Assembly: GCF_000283155.1 (NCBI RefSeq)
Contig: NW_004454177.1
Span: 6,277,060 to 6,341,059, forward strand
Origin: Ceratotherium simum simum
Lineage: Eukaryota > Chordata > Mammalia > Perissodactyla > Rhinocerotidae
Length of the DNA stretch: 64,000 nt
Direction: 5' to 3'
Shown here: piece by piece, positions 12,847-24,345 of the stretch
How positions within the stretch are numbered: the stretch's first letter is position 1
Layout of the letters: every line of letters begins with the position of its first letter
The notes under the pieces: model-generated
What the model saw: only the letters and a program-made list of their open reading frames with translations
What the model was told of the DNA's origin: nothing
Database searches by the model: none
Made by a program: the position numbers and the translations under genes

Positions 12847-13116
12847 TTTTTTATTTATTTTTATTTTTTGTGATTTTTTTGCTGAGGAAGATTAGCCCTG
12901 ATCTAACATCCGCTGCCAATCTTCCCCTTTTTTTTTTGCTTGAGGAAGATTCGCTCTGAGCTAACATCTGTGCCAGTCTTCCTCTATTTTGTATGTGGGT
13001 TGCCGCCACAGCCTGGCTACCGACGAGTGGTGTAGGTCCGTGCCTGGGAACTGAACCCGGGCCGCCGCAGCAGAGAGCGACAAACTTAACCACAGGGCCA
13101 CCAGGCAGGCCCCTCG
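12847..13116 (-). mobile_element. ERE-type SINE, - strand
   Basis: The T-rich side comes first, then ctgaggaagatt, gagctaacatctgtgcc and the tRNA-related head, which on this strand reads gaacccgggccgcc through ggccaccaggcaggcccc. The target-site duplication CATTCTCCC lies at 12838-12846 and 13117-13125. The tail has a duplicated gaggaagatt segment, as is usual in this family. Confidence 0.93.
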
Positions 13117-13654
13117 CATTCTCCCCTTTGTAAGTCAGCCCTGACAAGCTCAAGTTCAGGGTTTGCCTTAGGACCTCGGATGAGGCGATCCACTCCGCCT
13201 CTGCACAGAGTCACATGTCATAATCTGCAAAATGGGTGTCCTGCTGCCCGTCCTCCTGGCTTCCCTGCCAAGTCCTGACAGTCAGACTGTGGAGGGGGCA
13301 GGAAAAGTAGAGTACAGTGTCTGCACCTTTGCCGGGCACAAGATGGGTGTTCAAGAACTAGTTGTTGAATTATTATCACGTATCTGCATCTCCATGTCCC
13401 CACATCTAGGATAGCTTAGCTTCAATAATTGTTTGTTGAGTGAATAAATGATCAAAATTGGGAGAAAAGAGTTTAGGCTTGTGTTTGGCTCAGTGCAGAG
13501 GGAGATCCGGGAGCTGGAAGGCCTGGGTTCCGGTCCACTCACTGGCTGTGTGACCTGAAAATGGAGACAACACCTCCAACAGTTGTAAGAACAAATAGGC
13601 AATGAATGTGAAAGCGCTTTGCAAACTCGTGCAAAGAAATGGGAAGGATGAGGA

Positions 13655-13865
13655 CTAATATTCACTAAGTGAACGCTTAACTACGTGCCAGACACCTCAT
13701 TATTTTTTTAATCCTTATATCCACTCTGTGAAGTATTATTTACACTCCATTGTACAGAAAAGGCTCAGAAAGGTTAAATAACTTTCCCAGGGTCACACAG
13801 CTAACAAGTGGAAGAGTGAGATTGGAACCCAGATCTCAGTCTGACTCTAGAGCCCAGCGTCTTTC
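13655..13865 (-). repeat. MIR SINE, reversed
   Basis: Landmarks are ttcactaagtgaacgctt, gtgccagacacctc, aggctcagaaaggttaaataactttccc, gggtcacacagctaacaagtgg and attggaacccag. It ends about 255 bp before the Ig2 exon. Confidence 0.85.
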
Positions 13866-14120
13866 TGTAAAACTCTGAAACATCTACACTTAAAAGAATA
13901 GTTACTGTAACTTCTATTTGTTTACATGTAGAATATCTTCATCAATCAGAGATGCTCCCCTGCCTTCGAGGCTGCGACAACGTCCCCCCATGGTTCCCCC
14001 GTTGCCTCCTCTCCCTGGGCAACAGTCCTGGCCTGGGAGAAGGCCAGCTGCTGGCCAGGTTGCTTCTGGCGGTGTGCCCAGCCCGGGGAGTAATGGACTG
14101 TGTCCTGATTGTGTCTCCAG

Positions 14121-14267
14121 AAAACAGGTTTTTTATTACTTACCACGGCGGGCTGTACATCTCTGACGTGCAGAAGGAGGACGCCCTCTCCACCTACCGC
14201 TGCATCACCAAGCACAAATATAGCGGGGAGACCCGGCAGAGCAACGGGGCCCGCCTCTCCGTGACAG
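14121..14267 (+). CDS. DSCAML1: DSCAML1 exon (likely exon 4): second half of Ig2
   Basis: This 147 bp exon is preceded by gtgtctccag and followed by the donor GTAGGC. Its first two bases complete a codon begun in the previous exon, and its last G starts the next codon (phase 1 to 1). The frame begins [14 protein letters not shown], continues through [13 protein letters not shown] and ends NGARLSVT. The segment TYRC carries the F-strand cysteine of Ig2; its partner cysteine must be on the preceding exon, outside the window. Ig2 is part of the membrane-distal headpiece used for homophilic recognition in the Dscam family. Nothing looks broken. The acceptor tract is only moderately pyrimidine-rich, interrupted by purines at the gattg segment. 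Confidence 0.95.
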
Positions 14268-14789
14268 GTAGGCGAGGGCCAGGAGGGAGGGCACCCGCTA
14301 GCCCTGGAACTGGGCGCGCCCGTACCATGGGTTGGGGAGTCTGCTGTACTCAGGGGACTCGGAGAAGGAGATTAAAGAACATAGGTGCAGAAACCACTGG
14401 GACAGACTTTGTCCAGTTTGGTTTTGGGTGCCCTTCATGTAAGGACTCTGCAGATAAATTCTTTTGAGGAGTCTGTACCTGAGGAAGCTTAACTCTCCTC
14501 AAGAACTGATATGTTACCACTTATCAAATAATAAGCGTTATAGAACCCATCCTCTTTTTCCTTTTTTTGCCTTTGCTGCCAGGAAGCTCATAGATAAAAT
14601 ATGATGCTCAAACGTAGTAATAATTAGATTGAATTAGATTGGAGTAGATTAGATTAGGGGGTTTTTTGTCTTTCCTCTTGTCTCTAAGTGTTTTTTAAGA
14701 TTCTATTTTATCTATTTATGCGTGCATATGTATCTCTTATTGTAGCCCCCCTCATAACATTTGAAAGCAGGCAAAATATAATTCATAAA

Positions 14790-14835
14790 CAAAAATATTT
14801 ATAAATAAATATTTATAAATTTATAAATAAATAAA
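14790..14835 (+). repeat. AT-rich ATAAATA low-complexity run
   Basis: Overlapping ATTTATAAATAA units occur in a gene that is otherwise GC-rich. Confidence 0.85.
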
Positions 14836-14884
14836 GGATTCTGATTCTGGATTGATTATAGCTTCTTAGAGGAGATGGAAGATA

Positions 14885-15065
14885 ATACTTATTGAATCCA
14901 GAGATTTCGCTCATTTGTGGCCTATTGGGCACCGGATAGCCTTGTGAGGTGTGCACTGTTCTCCCTATTTTTACAGGTGAGAAAACCAGATCTTAGGGAA
15001 GCCAAGCAACTTGCCCGAACTGTTTAACCAGTGGGAAGCACAGCCAGAGTTCACACTCTGAGCCC
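14885..15065 (-). repeat. MIR-like fragment, reversed
   Basis: Landmarks are acttattgaatccagag, tatttttacaggtgagaaaaccag, aagcaacttgcccgaac and gcacagccagagttcacac. It is more decayed than other copies. Confidence 0.6.
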
Positions 15066-15187
15066 CCGACCCCAGCGTCCTCCAGCTGCAGACCCCTCCG
15101 TGGAAGGGGCCAATTGAACACTCCGTATGTGCCCCAGTCGCAGCGAGTAGAGAGGGCACATGATGCTCCTCAAAGAGGGCTTTCTGG

Positions 15188-15413
15188 AACAGTGCTTTTC
15201 AAATTCTTTTGACAGTAATCCACAGACAGACGTTGTTATCATAACCTATGCGATACGCGCTGGTATTTCCTACGACATGCATTGCAATGCACTCTGATGT
15301 TTTCTATTCTATTCTGTCCTATTTTGATTTATCTAAATCTGGTTGCAGCTCACCAAAGGGATTTCACAACTTCCTAACAGTTTGCGACCTGAGACTTGAA
15401 AATCTCTACTCTT
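15188..15413. mobile_element. hAT-type non-autonomous DNA transposon fossil
   Basis: The left end gaacagtgcttttcaaattcttttgacag and right end cgacctgagacttgaaaatctct are degenerate inverted ends. Between them are the landmarks gcaatgcactctgatgtt and ttctattctattctg, found in an abundant mammalian hAT-Charlie-class element. I do not assign a subfamily. Confidence 0.65.
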
Positions 15414-15654
15414 GAGGAGGTGGGATTGGAGTGGCTTTAGGAAGGAGGATGAACTGATAGTCAGAATGCCTGGGTTTGGGGACCAGACTCACCAAATCAC
15501 GCAACCCCTCTGGGCCCTTGGAAAGGAACTTGACCATGAGACGCTCTGATTGTGTGTGCCTCTGACGTTCTGTGGCTTGATGAGGACTAGCCTGGCCAGC
15601 AGATGACTCTATCCAGGACCCCTCCTCATTTGCCAGAAGCATTTGGAGGCAAGA

Positions 15655-15750
15655 CCAGGAGGGCAAGGATCGGGCTGATTCCCCCTTGTGTCCCCAGCGC
15701 CTGGCCCTATGCCTGGCTCATAGTAGGTGCTAAGTGAATATCTGTGGAAT
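15655..15750 (+). repeat. L2 LINE 3' end, + strand
   Basis: The sequence gtgtccccagcgcctgg, followed by gcctggctcatagtaggtgctaagtgaata, is the L2 3' end. Confidence 0.8.
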
Positions 15751-16924
15751 TAGCCAATGCCAAGGGAACCCGTGCTGTCATATGGGGAGGAGAGGGGGCT
15801 GCACTATGCGGCTCCATCTTTGTGGCTCGACTCTGGAATCTGCAGCCCCAAACCCGAATGTGTCCAAGTGGTTCCCTTCCAAATTATTAGGGCTTGTTTG
15901 TATGGTGTTTTGCATCTCATTTGCATGCTTCTCATACAGTGTGGGAAAGGCACAGAAACCCTCTCCTGCAGCCCTGCCTCCTTCTCTTGCACGACTAGTC
16001 AGCCCCTTCATTCTACTAATCTCACCGTCAACTTTTGGAGGGAATAAATGGGCATTCCTCAAAAAAGACACTCTTTAAACTGGAGGATATGTCAGCCCTT
16101 CTCCTTCTGCTCTTCATTCCCCGTCAGCTGTGAGAAGGGGAGGGTAGGAAGAGAGTAAGAGATGCCACCCAGAGACTCGGGGGGATAAACAGAACAGAGA
16201 CACCTATACAGAGAGACAAAGACAGAGGAGATGACAGCAACAGAGTGCAAGAGGCTTAAAGAAAGAAGGAGCGAGCTGAAGGGAAGGGAACAGAGGGGAG
16301 CCAAGGGGAAGGGGCCCATGGAGTGACACAGGCCTGATGTGATGTGCCGTGACAAGGCAATCTGCAAGCTGCTTGTCTTGGCAAAAATGCAGCTGATCCT
16401 GGAGGGAGGCCGTGCAGAGGGGACTGCGCCTCAGGGGAGCTCAGGCCTCAGCCTCCAGCCGCATGTTTCAGGTCCACTCCCAGAGTGGAGGGTGTGGTCC
16501 GTCATGGGAGAGGCTGGGCGTGGGCTTCAGTGGGAATGTTTCACGCTTTTGTGGCTGGAGCCCAGTAAGCTCCTGAGGCTGGTGGCTGGGAAGGGCGTGG
16601 TCCCTCCCTGGCCGGAAGCTCTGGGCCAGCAGCTGGAATCCGGCCCTGAGGAGGTGCAGCTGGGAAGTCCTGGCAGAGCTAGGCCTTGCCAAGGCAGCTG
16701 GTGGCTCAGGGGGTCTGAGCCCCACACACCCCCAAGGGACAGCCACCCCCCTCTCCCCGGGCACAGAGGCAAGAGGAAGGGGTGAGAAGGACACATGTGG
16801 CAGTGCCTTGTCGCTGGTCATTTGGTGAAGGCAGCAACCATATCTTGGTTTCCTCAGTCTCACCAAGTATTTGATAAAGGAAGAGAGAGGGAAGCGGATG
16901 GGAGCTGGGCGAGTGTGTTGGAAA

Positions 16925-17215
16925 AAGGACTTATGAATCAGGCCTGAGTCCCTGTCTTAGCCTCCTCACGCACTAGCTGTGCAATCTGGCACAAAATAAA
17001 CCATGTCTCCAAACCTCGGCTTCCTCATCTGTAAAATGGGAGTGACAAAATGCACCCACGGGGTTGTCGTGAGAATTAAATAGGGTACCATATATAAAAT
17101 TTTAGCGTGGTGTCTAATTCGTAGGAAGCACTCCATAGCAAGTAGCTGCTGTTTTTGTTGTGGTGGTTGTTATTGTTCTGTTGTTGCTATATTATTATTC
17201 CTACTATATTTCCAA
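16925..17215 (+). repeat. MIR SINE with TTG-rich tail
   Basis: Landmarks are ctagctgtgcaatctgg, ttcctcatctgtaaaatggg, ggttgtcgtgagaattaaatagg and a degenerate TTG/TTA-rich stretch at 17150-17215. Confidence 0.75.
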
Positions 17216-17689
17216 AGTGAGTGTTGGGGGAGGGGGAGAAGCAACTTTCCTTTTCCTGCATTGTCCAAGGTAGAGGAGCCAGTTGTGAGAATAGTCTGAG
17301 CCCCTTCAAATGCAACCTAATAATAACCATTCTGTTCATCTACGTGCTTTTTAGAGCTTACCAGGTGCTTTCATGTGGAATAGGCATTATCATCCGCATT
17401 TATAAAGGAGGGAACCAGTGACCAGAGAGGCTGAGAGAGTAGGCCATGTTCCCCAGCTCGCGGAGTGCAGACCCCGGTGCAGAAGCCATTCCAGGGGTGC
17501 CCTTTCCAAGGCAGCACTGTTCAGTCAGCGGGGGGAGGTCCCGGCAGCCTCCCCGGGGCACCCAACCTCCCACCCAGCCGAGCCCCAGCCCTTTCTCCAG
17601 GCTAGGCCATCTGTCTCCTGGAGCCCTGCACCGGCCCTGGCAGCGCCTGATCCCCCCAGGCTGCCGCCAGTACACACCGCAGCATTTTA

Positions 17690-17890
17690 CTTCTGCTCCG
17701 GAGTAATGAAAGAGGTTTCTTTCCCTCAGAATTTAATTTCACGCCTGAGACTCGGTGATTAATTCCCTCCCCTCTCCCCTTCCTCCACCGCCCTGTCGGC
17801 CCCTCCGCTTGTAAATTCTGCAGTGTGCCACGGAATTTGTGTATTTTGCATCAATTAAGTGTCACATTGAGTAATTCTTCCCTGGCACCG
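17690..17890. promoter_or_regulatory. Candidate intronic enhancer island
   Basis: The block is low in repeats and includes tgattaattccc and a TTAAGTG word at 17855-17861, an NKX2-like core, next to a CAATTAAG homeodomain-type word. Function is inferred. Confidence 0.35.
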
Positions 17891-17999
17891 GGTTTGTTTA
17901 TCCCAACCATTCCCACAGGGTTGTAGGGGAAGAGGCTGCAGAAGCTGGCAGGGAGGGAGGGAGGGCGGGTGAAGAATAGTAATTGCTGGGCACATCTGC

Positions 18000-18215
18000 A
18001 TAGTGATTTAGCTTCCGTCAAGCTCTGTGACACACATTTTGCCATTGTTGCCGACAACAACCTTCTGAGATCTGGAGGCGGCATTATCAACTCCACCACA
18101 GAGCAGATGAGGAAACTCAGGCTCTGAGAGATCACCAGACTCACCCAAGGTCACACGGCTTATCAGTGACCCAGGCAGGACCTGCACCTGGGTTTCCTGA
18201 TTCCCAGTCCGGGCT
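18000..18215 (-). repeat. MIR SINE, reversed
   Basis: Landmarks are agatgaggaaactcagg, aaggtcacacggcttatcagtg and acctgggtttcctgattcc. Confidence 0.75.
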
Positions 18216-18639
18216 CCTTCTGAAGAGCAATGAAAGGTGGGAAGGGAGCAGAGAGTCTTCTGGAAGGTCTTTCCCCCAGAGAGGACAATTCCTAGCCCAG
18301 CCCTCTCCAGGGTAGATGAGCTGAGGACAGAGGAAATTTCCCATTAGTCATGGAGGATACAGATGGGAGTCAGCCATTCTCACTATTCACTCTTGAGCAA
18401 AATTCAGTATTAGATTATTCCATCTAAGGTTCCATTGACAGAACAAAGGTTGGGGGGAGACCTGGTTTCTGATCTTGGCTCTGCAGTGTGACCCTGGGCT
18501 AGTCAATGTACCTCTCTGGTCTTAGAGTCCTCCTCTGTTTGTGCTCTCCAAAGTCCCTAAGCCAGCTCTACTAGTCCATGAGCCTATAAAGTTCTGCAGT
18601 GTGGAAAAATCAGACCACTGGCGCCCCCCACGCCTGAGT

Positions 18640-19260
18640 GCCCCCATTCATCCTCCCTCAGACATTAATGGTTCAACGGACCCTGCTGTGTGGCAGGCTG
18701 GGAGATACAGCAGTGGATCAACACTGTCTCGAGATGCTCGCAGTCTTCCGGGGAGGACAGATACATGGCCTGGTGCTAACTGCTGTTGGAAAGGCCATGG
18801 GGAAGCAGCGACAGTGGTGGCCTCTGGGGAGGGAAATGGGGTGGCAGGGGCAGGGTGAGGAAGACCCTCTATACTCTTCTAGACTTTCTGAAGTTTTGCC
18901 ATGTGCATATATGATACTTCTTAAATTTTTCTGTAAAAAAGAAAATGTTGTTTGAAAATAAAATGAGACAAAGAAAACTCTATGGGAGTCCAGTGAGCGT
19001 GGCCTGGGGGAGGTGTCCAGAAGGGGTGACATTGAAGCTGGTTTGTGGAAGGACAGGAGTTGGCTGAGCAGAGCGAGCTGGCTGGGCATCCAGGTGGGGG
19101 AGAGTGCAATGACATGGCATGCCACAGTGGGCAACCACTGAGCTGAGAGGGTGGGGGTGGGCCGTGGAGGCCAGCTAGGCCAGGACATGGTAGGGACTGG
19201 ATCATAGAAGGCCTTGGGATTCAGGATAAGCAGAGTGGATGGTATCAGATAGGGAAAGGG
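18640..19260 (-). repeat. L2 LINE fragment, reversed
   Basis: Landmarks are gtgtggcaggctgggagatacagcag, gctggtttgtggaagga, and tggatcatagaaggccttgg. The order matches the reverse complement of the L2 3' region. An AT-rich tail of another fragment is embedded near 18880-18965. Confidence 0.65.
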
Positions 19261-20007
19261 GGGCCTGTGGAGGTTTTACAGCAGGGGGAGTCCTTTCAGG
19301 GTGAGAACTTGATCTTCTGCAGTTTAGGGCACAGTCCCGCAGTCACTGGTTTCTCTTGGTTTGGGAATGCAAAATGAGAATTGTTGGGGGTGGCGGGTGT
19401 GGTTTGCAGAAGGCTTAACTTCCGAATCCTTCTGGGCTCAGGTGGGAATGCACTGACCTTCTCTGAGTCTACCCAGATTGCAGGTAGGAGAAGACAGGAC
19501 AGGGCAGGCAGATTGTTCCCCTATCCTTGAGGGGCACCCCCAGTCCAGTCTGAGGCCCAGACCAAGACTTACCAAGAATTGCAAACCCGAGATATTGTGA
19601 TTCTCCTGTCACAGGGGGTGGCTGCTCCTGAGTCTGGGCCAGACTCCAGGGACTATTTGTGTGAAATGAGCTCTCATGCACACTCTCTCCCTCTCTGTAC
19701 CTCTTGTTCTCTTTCCCTTTTTCCATCTGTCTTTCTGTCTGTCATGCTAGCCTAATCTGCCCGCCATATCCTCTCTTCCCCTGAGCCCCTGCTGCCAGTC
19801 GTGGTTCTCAGGGCCTCCATCTGGCCTGAGCAGGCGAGTTTGGTCCAGAGTCTGGAGCTCAGGGAGACACGTGAGCCCTCCCACACTGGGTCTTGCTTCT
19901 CTGGGCAGTGGGCAGCAGGTTCCTGCTCTGGGTGCTTGCCTTCCTTCCCCCACCCCCTTCCCCCGACCCAGGGCTGGCCGAGGCTGCTGACACTCTCTTC
20001 CTTCCAG

Positions 20008-20286
20008 ACCCCGCCGAGTCGATCCCCACCATCCTGGATGGCTTCCACTCCCAGGAAGTGTGGGCTGGCCACACCGTGGAGCTGCCCTGCACCGCCTCTG
20101 GCTACCCCATCCCTGCCATCCGCTGGCTCAAGGATGGCCGGCCCCTCCCGGCCGACAGCCGCTGGACCAAGCGCATCACGGGGCTGACCATCAGTGACCT
20201 GAGCACCGAGGACAGCGGCACCTACATTTGTGAGGTCACCAACACCTTTGGCTCGGCAGAGGCCACAGGCATCCTCACGGTCATCG
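20008..20286 (+). CDS. DSCAML1: DSCAML1 exon (likely exon 5): Ig3
   Basis: This 279 bp exon encodes one whole Ig domain (93 codons, phase 1 to 1). The acceptor is cttccttccag and the donor GTGAGC. After the shared Asp codon the protein reads PAESIPTILDGFHS. The canonical features of an I-set Ig fold are visible: the B-strand cysteine in ELPCTAS, the core tryptophan in IRWLKDG, and the F-strand motif DSGTYIC about 50 residues later. The exon ends GILTVI. I see no N-glycosylation sequon in this domain. Ig3 belongs to the N-terminal headpiece. Length and motifs fit the family with no insertion or frame damage. Confidence 0.97.
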
Positions 20287-20927
20287 GTGAGCGAAGGATG
20301 CCCCTCTTCCAGCCCCAGTAACCTTTGAGAGCACCGCAGTGTGACAGGGAGGGGCGTGGGGCAGCTGCACCTGCTCTGGCCGGCCCCAGGGGATAATGCC
20401 CTGGTTGGGGAAGGCAGTTTGGTGTCCTGGGAAAAGCCCTGGGTTTGAAATCAGAAGACCTGCCCTTCGGTTCTGGCGTTGTCAGATGGTAACTGACTTT
20501 GGGCAAATCACAAAACTGTGATCATCACCTTCGTGTCCTTTTCTGTGAATTGGGATAATGATCCTGGCCTTCCCACCTCCCAGGGGTCATGAGGGTCAGA
20601 AAGGGTGACAAGGGTGATGGAGACAAGCTCGCAGGGCTTCCTGGCTTGTTGGGAGGAGGCAGTGTCTGTACTAGAGGAAACAGTGCTGGTGTTAATCCAT
20701 TAGAGAGGACATATGTATCCCATCAGAGGTGATGTACAGAATATTTAGCAATAATTGATAGGGGCACTGATCAGTCAGATCAGGCACTGGGTGTAAACAA
20801 CCAAGCCAGCCTTTCTGGGACCTGCCAGCTGGATATCAACTCTGGTGTTTCCTGTTCCTCCCCCGTCCCAGAGCCCCAGGGGTCCAGGGAGCCCATGGGG
20901 AGAGCAGGAGGAGGCCTTAGCAGACCC

Positions 20928-20954
20928 CTGCTGCTGCTGCTGCTGCTGCTGCTG
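20928..20954 (+). repeat. CTG trinucleotide repeat, nine pure units
   Basis: The run is (CTG)9 with no interruption, in the intron between Ig3 and Ig4. Pure triplet runs of this length are often polymorphic. On the antisense strand it reads as CAG. Confidence 0.97.
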
Positions 20955-22724
20955 AGCACCCAAGTGGGCAGAGAAGTAGAGGCAGAGGGGCTAATGCCAG
21001 GAAAAGAACCTTGGAGGAGGATTCTCAGGACCTAAGGGCATCCTTTGCCCCCATCCCACCCCTGTCCCTCCCTCGTGTGACCCAGCCTCAGGTTCCTCAT
21101 CTGTAGAGTGAAGAGGCCCTTCTAGCTCTGGCATCCAGAGTCAGACTCAGAGTTCTCTGCTCTCCAGGCTGCAGGGAAGGGGTTGGCAGCAGCGGGGCTG
21201 GGATTTGTAGACCCTTGGAATCCCACTCCTGTGGGGCAGCAAAAGCCTGAGCCCCGAACCTTGTATCTGACAGCATCGTGAGGGTCATTCACCCTGGGCA
21301 GTGGAAGGAGGCTGTCCAGAGGTGATCCCATCCCCATCCTGCAGAGGGTTCCTTCTGCCATAAAGATTGACCAAAGAAGCCCTCCTCCCACCTCACCACC
21401 CATCTCATGAGCATAGAGCTGCAGGTCTGTGGACCCTCAGGTGGACCAGAGAACCACAGAGCCCACCCTGCTGGGCTGGCCTCCTGGGCCTGGTGTCTTA
21501 TCACTCTCAGCCCAGATGCGGGCCCAGTCTCCTCCCTACAGTCGAAGTGGACAGTTGGACTGTGTTTATTTGCAGTGCCAGGAGGAAGCCCTCCCAGGCG
21601 AATTCATGGGAAGCCGGAGGAGCAGAAGGAGCCCCAGGACACGCTCTGAGAGGGACAGTGCATGATACAGATGCTGAGGTTAAAATGCCGCAGGCCCGGC
21701 TGCAGGGGCCTGGGGTCTCCTATTGCACACACTAGCCCTAGATCGCAGGGCAGGCAGACAGAAGGACCTGAGTTGGTACCACCCTTCTTGCCCTAAGCAC
21801 TGTCCAAAATTGTTTGGTCTCATATTACCTTCACCCCCTTCCACTCTCATGTTCGCACTTGCATACATACACACCCCCAAATCCTTGGAAAATTAGCAAC
21901 CTGACTCTGGGTAATTTGGCGTTCTTAGCTCCTGCCTCGGCACATACAGGCAAGTAGGTACTTAGACACACACACACATGCAGGCAGGTGTGTTGAAAGT
22001 TCTTCCTGCCTGCTTCCCCGTTCACACGTGCGCACGTATATGGAGCCCATGCACATACACAGATACACACTTGTCTCCACCCTACCATGCTCACATCCTA
22101 GCACACGCACATAGATATACAATAAGTAACTTCCGACAGCTGTGTGCACACCCCCACTGCCCCTGTACGCATAGGGACCCCTGATTCTCCTCTGATGCTC
22201 AGCTCCCCACTGTCCCCCACACTGGGCTTGGCTGGACAACAGGGTTCAATGGGGAGTGACATGGCTTTTCTCTGTCTTCCATCCTCTCTGACAGCCCCTC
22301 TCTGCCAAGTTCATGGACAGGACAGCAATGTTTTTCATACCCACCCCTCCATTCTGCCACCAAGCTCCGGCCCATCCTGCCACCAAGCCCATGCGGGGCA
22401 GCGAGTTGAGAGCGGCTGGCAGGCAGAGCCCTTGGATCCCTGGCTGGTGACTAGGATAAGCAGGACGCCACCCGCCTCATTGTGCTCTGACATTTCCTAG
22501 GCAGTGGGCAGAGGCTCTGGGAGTGAGCAGGGAGAGCCGAGTGTGAATCGAATCCTGTGCTTTGACTGCACCCCACCCAGCCAGGCCTGCAGTCTCCCTC
22601 TCCTGCAGGCTGCCTCCTCGGGGGTCCCAGGCTCCTGCAGCCCTCAGCCTCTTATATAGAGGCCCAAGCCCATGGAGATCAAGGGAGAGAGGCCGGCTTG
22701 AGGCTGGTCACCAGCCAGCCAGAC

Positions 22725-23345
22725 AATCAATAAACATGACTCAGGCAGCGGTAGGGAGAGAAAGATGAGAGACACCGCCCTGCTTTCACGTGGCTCACAG
22801 TCCAGAGCAAGAGACAGACACAAAGAGGGGATTAAAAGACGGCGTGCTTAGAGTGGTGTCAGTTACACACAGAGAGGCCCAGAAGAGGGGTCCTTAACCC
22901 AGCCTGGAAGGGAAGTGATGTCCAGGAAGGCTTCCTGGAGGAGATGGCTTGAACTCAGTGTGAAGGATGAGCAGGAATTAGGCAAAGGAAACAAAGAGAG
23001 CTCTAGGCAGAGGCTCTGGGGCACGAGCAGGTTGCACAGGCAGGTTGCTGTGCAGCTGAGATGACAACAGAAGGAGGGGTCAGGTCCCCAAGGGCCTCGA
23101 TGGCCTTGAATGCCACACTGAGTTGTTGGGTGCCGTGGAAGTTCTGAGCAGGGCAGTGGCCAGCTGCAGCGTGGAGGAGGGATAGAGGGATACAGGGAGA
23201 AGGGAGGCAGGGAGGAGGGTACTGCGAGGGTCCAGGCCGGGAGCTGCGGGCCTGCAGCAGGGCAGGGGCGGTGGGATGAAGAGCAGGAGCAGACTGGCGC
23301 ATATAAAGGAAGTCAGCCCAGCAGAAGGTAGCGACTGGTTATCTG
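22725..23345 (-). repeat. L2 LINE fragment, reversed
   Basis: Landmarks are cagtccagagcaagagacagacac, ggaaggcttcctggaggag, gtgaaggatgagcaggaatta, ggcaggttgctg and gggtccaggccgggag. The order follows reversed L2. Confidence 0.7.
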
Positions 23346-23754
23346 TATGGGTCTGGGAGGCAGGAGGCGGGGCCAAGGGTGCCTCCCTGGTTTCAGAGTG
23401 GGTGACGGGAAGGACGAGGAGCTGGCCAAGCTCTGTCTTCCTTATAAGTTGAAGGGAGCGTCACAGCCCCACCCAGGTGAGGGACACGCATCGAGAAAGC
23501 ACAGGCCATCATAACAAGACGTGCGGAGCGATCTCCTGGCCCGCCATTTAACAGATGAGTAAACCGAGGTCTAGAGAGGGGCATGCACTAGTCCCAGTCC
23601 CCCACACAAGGAGTCTGCAGACAGAACCAGGGCATCCAGACTCCCAGGGCCTTTTGTGACCACAGCCCACCCCCAGCCACACTCCACCCACAGTAAGCCC
23701 CTTTTCGTTTCTTTTTCTCCTCCGTTGCCCCTCACCTCTCCCGGGCCGGCCCAG

Positions 23755-24030
23755 ACCCCCTTCATGTGACCCTGACACCAAAGAAGCTGAAGACCGGCAT
23801 CGGCAGCACGGTCATCCTCTCCTGTGCCCTGACCGGCTCCCCAGAGTTCACCCTCCGCTGGTACCGCAACACCGAGCTGGTGCTGCCCAACGAGGCCATC
23901 TCCATCCGCGGGCTCAGCAACGAGACCCTGCTCATCACCTCCGCCCAGAAGAGCCACTCGGGAGCCTACCAGTGCTTTGCCACCCGCAAGGCCCAGACCG
24001 CCCAGGACTTCGCCATCATCGTGCTCGAGG
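23755..24030 (+). CDS. DSCAML1: DSCAML1 exon (likely exon 6): Ig4
   Basis: This 276 bp exon has 92 codons, phase 1 to 1. The acceptor is ggccggcccag and the donor GTGAGC. The frame reads DPLHVTLTPKKLKTG across the junction. The Ig core is clear: the B-strand cysteine in VILSCAL, the tryptophan in LRWYRN, and the F-strand cysteine in SGAYQC. There is one N-glycosylation sequon in LSNETLL. The exon is GC-rich relative to its intron, as are the other exons here. In the fly Dscam headpiece Ig1-Ig4 form a horseshoe; this exon supplies the fourth domain of the equivalent unit. Confidence 0.97.
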
Positions 24031-24124
24031 GTGAGCCGGAGTGGCCTGGAGGGAGGGGTGGGCTTGGGATTCTCAAAGCCCCGCCAAGAGGTGCCCTACC
24101 CCAGGCTCCCTCCCTCCCCTCTTG

Positions 24125-24345
24125 ATGGGAGGCATTTATCCAGCGCTTACTGCACACCAGGCAGATGCACTCTCTCATTTCATCCTCCCGAGAACCCCGT
24201 GTGGAGATGCTTTTTTTTTCAGTGTTACCTGTTTTGCAGTCGAGGAAACTGAGGCTTTGGTTGCTTGCCCGAGGTCACACAGCTCTGCCCAAGGGACAGA
24301 GCTGAGATTTGAACTCAGGTCCCTTAACTATCATACTGCATTTCC
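24125..24345 (-). repeat. MIR SINE, reversed
   Basis: Landmarks are atttatccagcgcttactgcacaccagg, cgaggaaactgaggc, cgaggtcacacagctctg and gatttgaactcagg. Confidence 0.8.

Larger units (their letters stand above)
1..14120 (+). other. DSCAML1: Intron upstream of the Ig2 second-half exon (partial)
   Basis: No coding exon is visible here. In particular I find no open frame resembling the first half of Ig2, which should lie upstream of the window. The content is mostly old repeats: L2 and MIR fragments, two reversed MaLR LTRs (2913-3294, 8921-9370), a reversed L1M 3' fragment (6745-7365), two ERE SINEs and a split MER5A-like element. Candidate conserved non-coding islands are at 1000-1215 and 10740-10930. 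Between these the sequence is GC-rich unique DNA in which I see nothing more. Confidence 0.85.
14268..20007 (+). other. DSCAML1: Intron, 5.7 kb, between the Ig2 and Ig3 exons
   Basis: The intron is non-coding. It holds an AT-rich run (14790-14835), a reversed MIR (14885-15065), a hAT-type DNA element (15188-15413), an L2 3' end (15655-15750), a purine-rich stretch (about 16133-16330), a MIR with a TTG-rich tail (16925-17215), an AT-rich candidate enhancer island (17690-17890), a reversed MIR (18000-18215) and a reversed L2 (18640-19260). I see no additional exon-like frame flanked by good splice sites. Confidence 0.85.
20287..23754 (+). other. DSCAML1: Intron, 3.5 kb, between the Ig3 and Ig4 exons
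   Basis: The intron holds a MIR fragment (20425-20600), a nine-unit CTG repeat (20928-20954), a CA-rich and alternating purine-pyrimidine stretch (about 21960-22150), a long reversed L2 (about 22725-23345) and a short reversed MIR piece (23525-23620). No other exon is evident. Confidence 0.85.
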
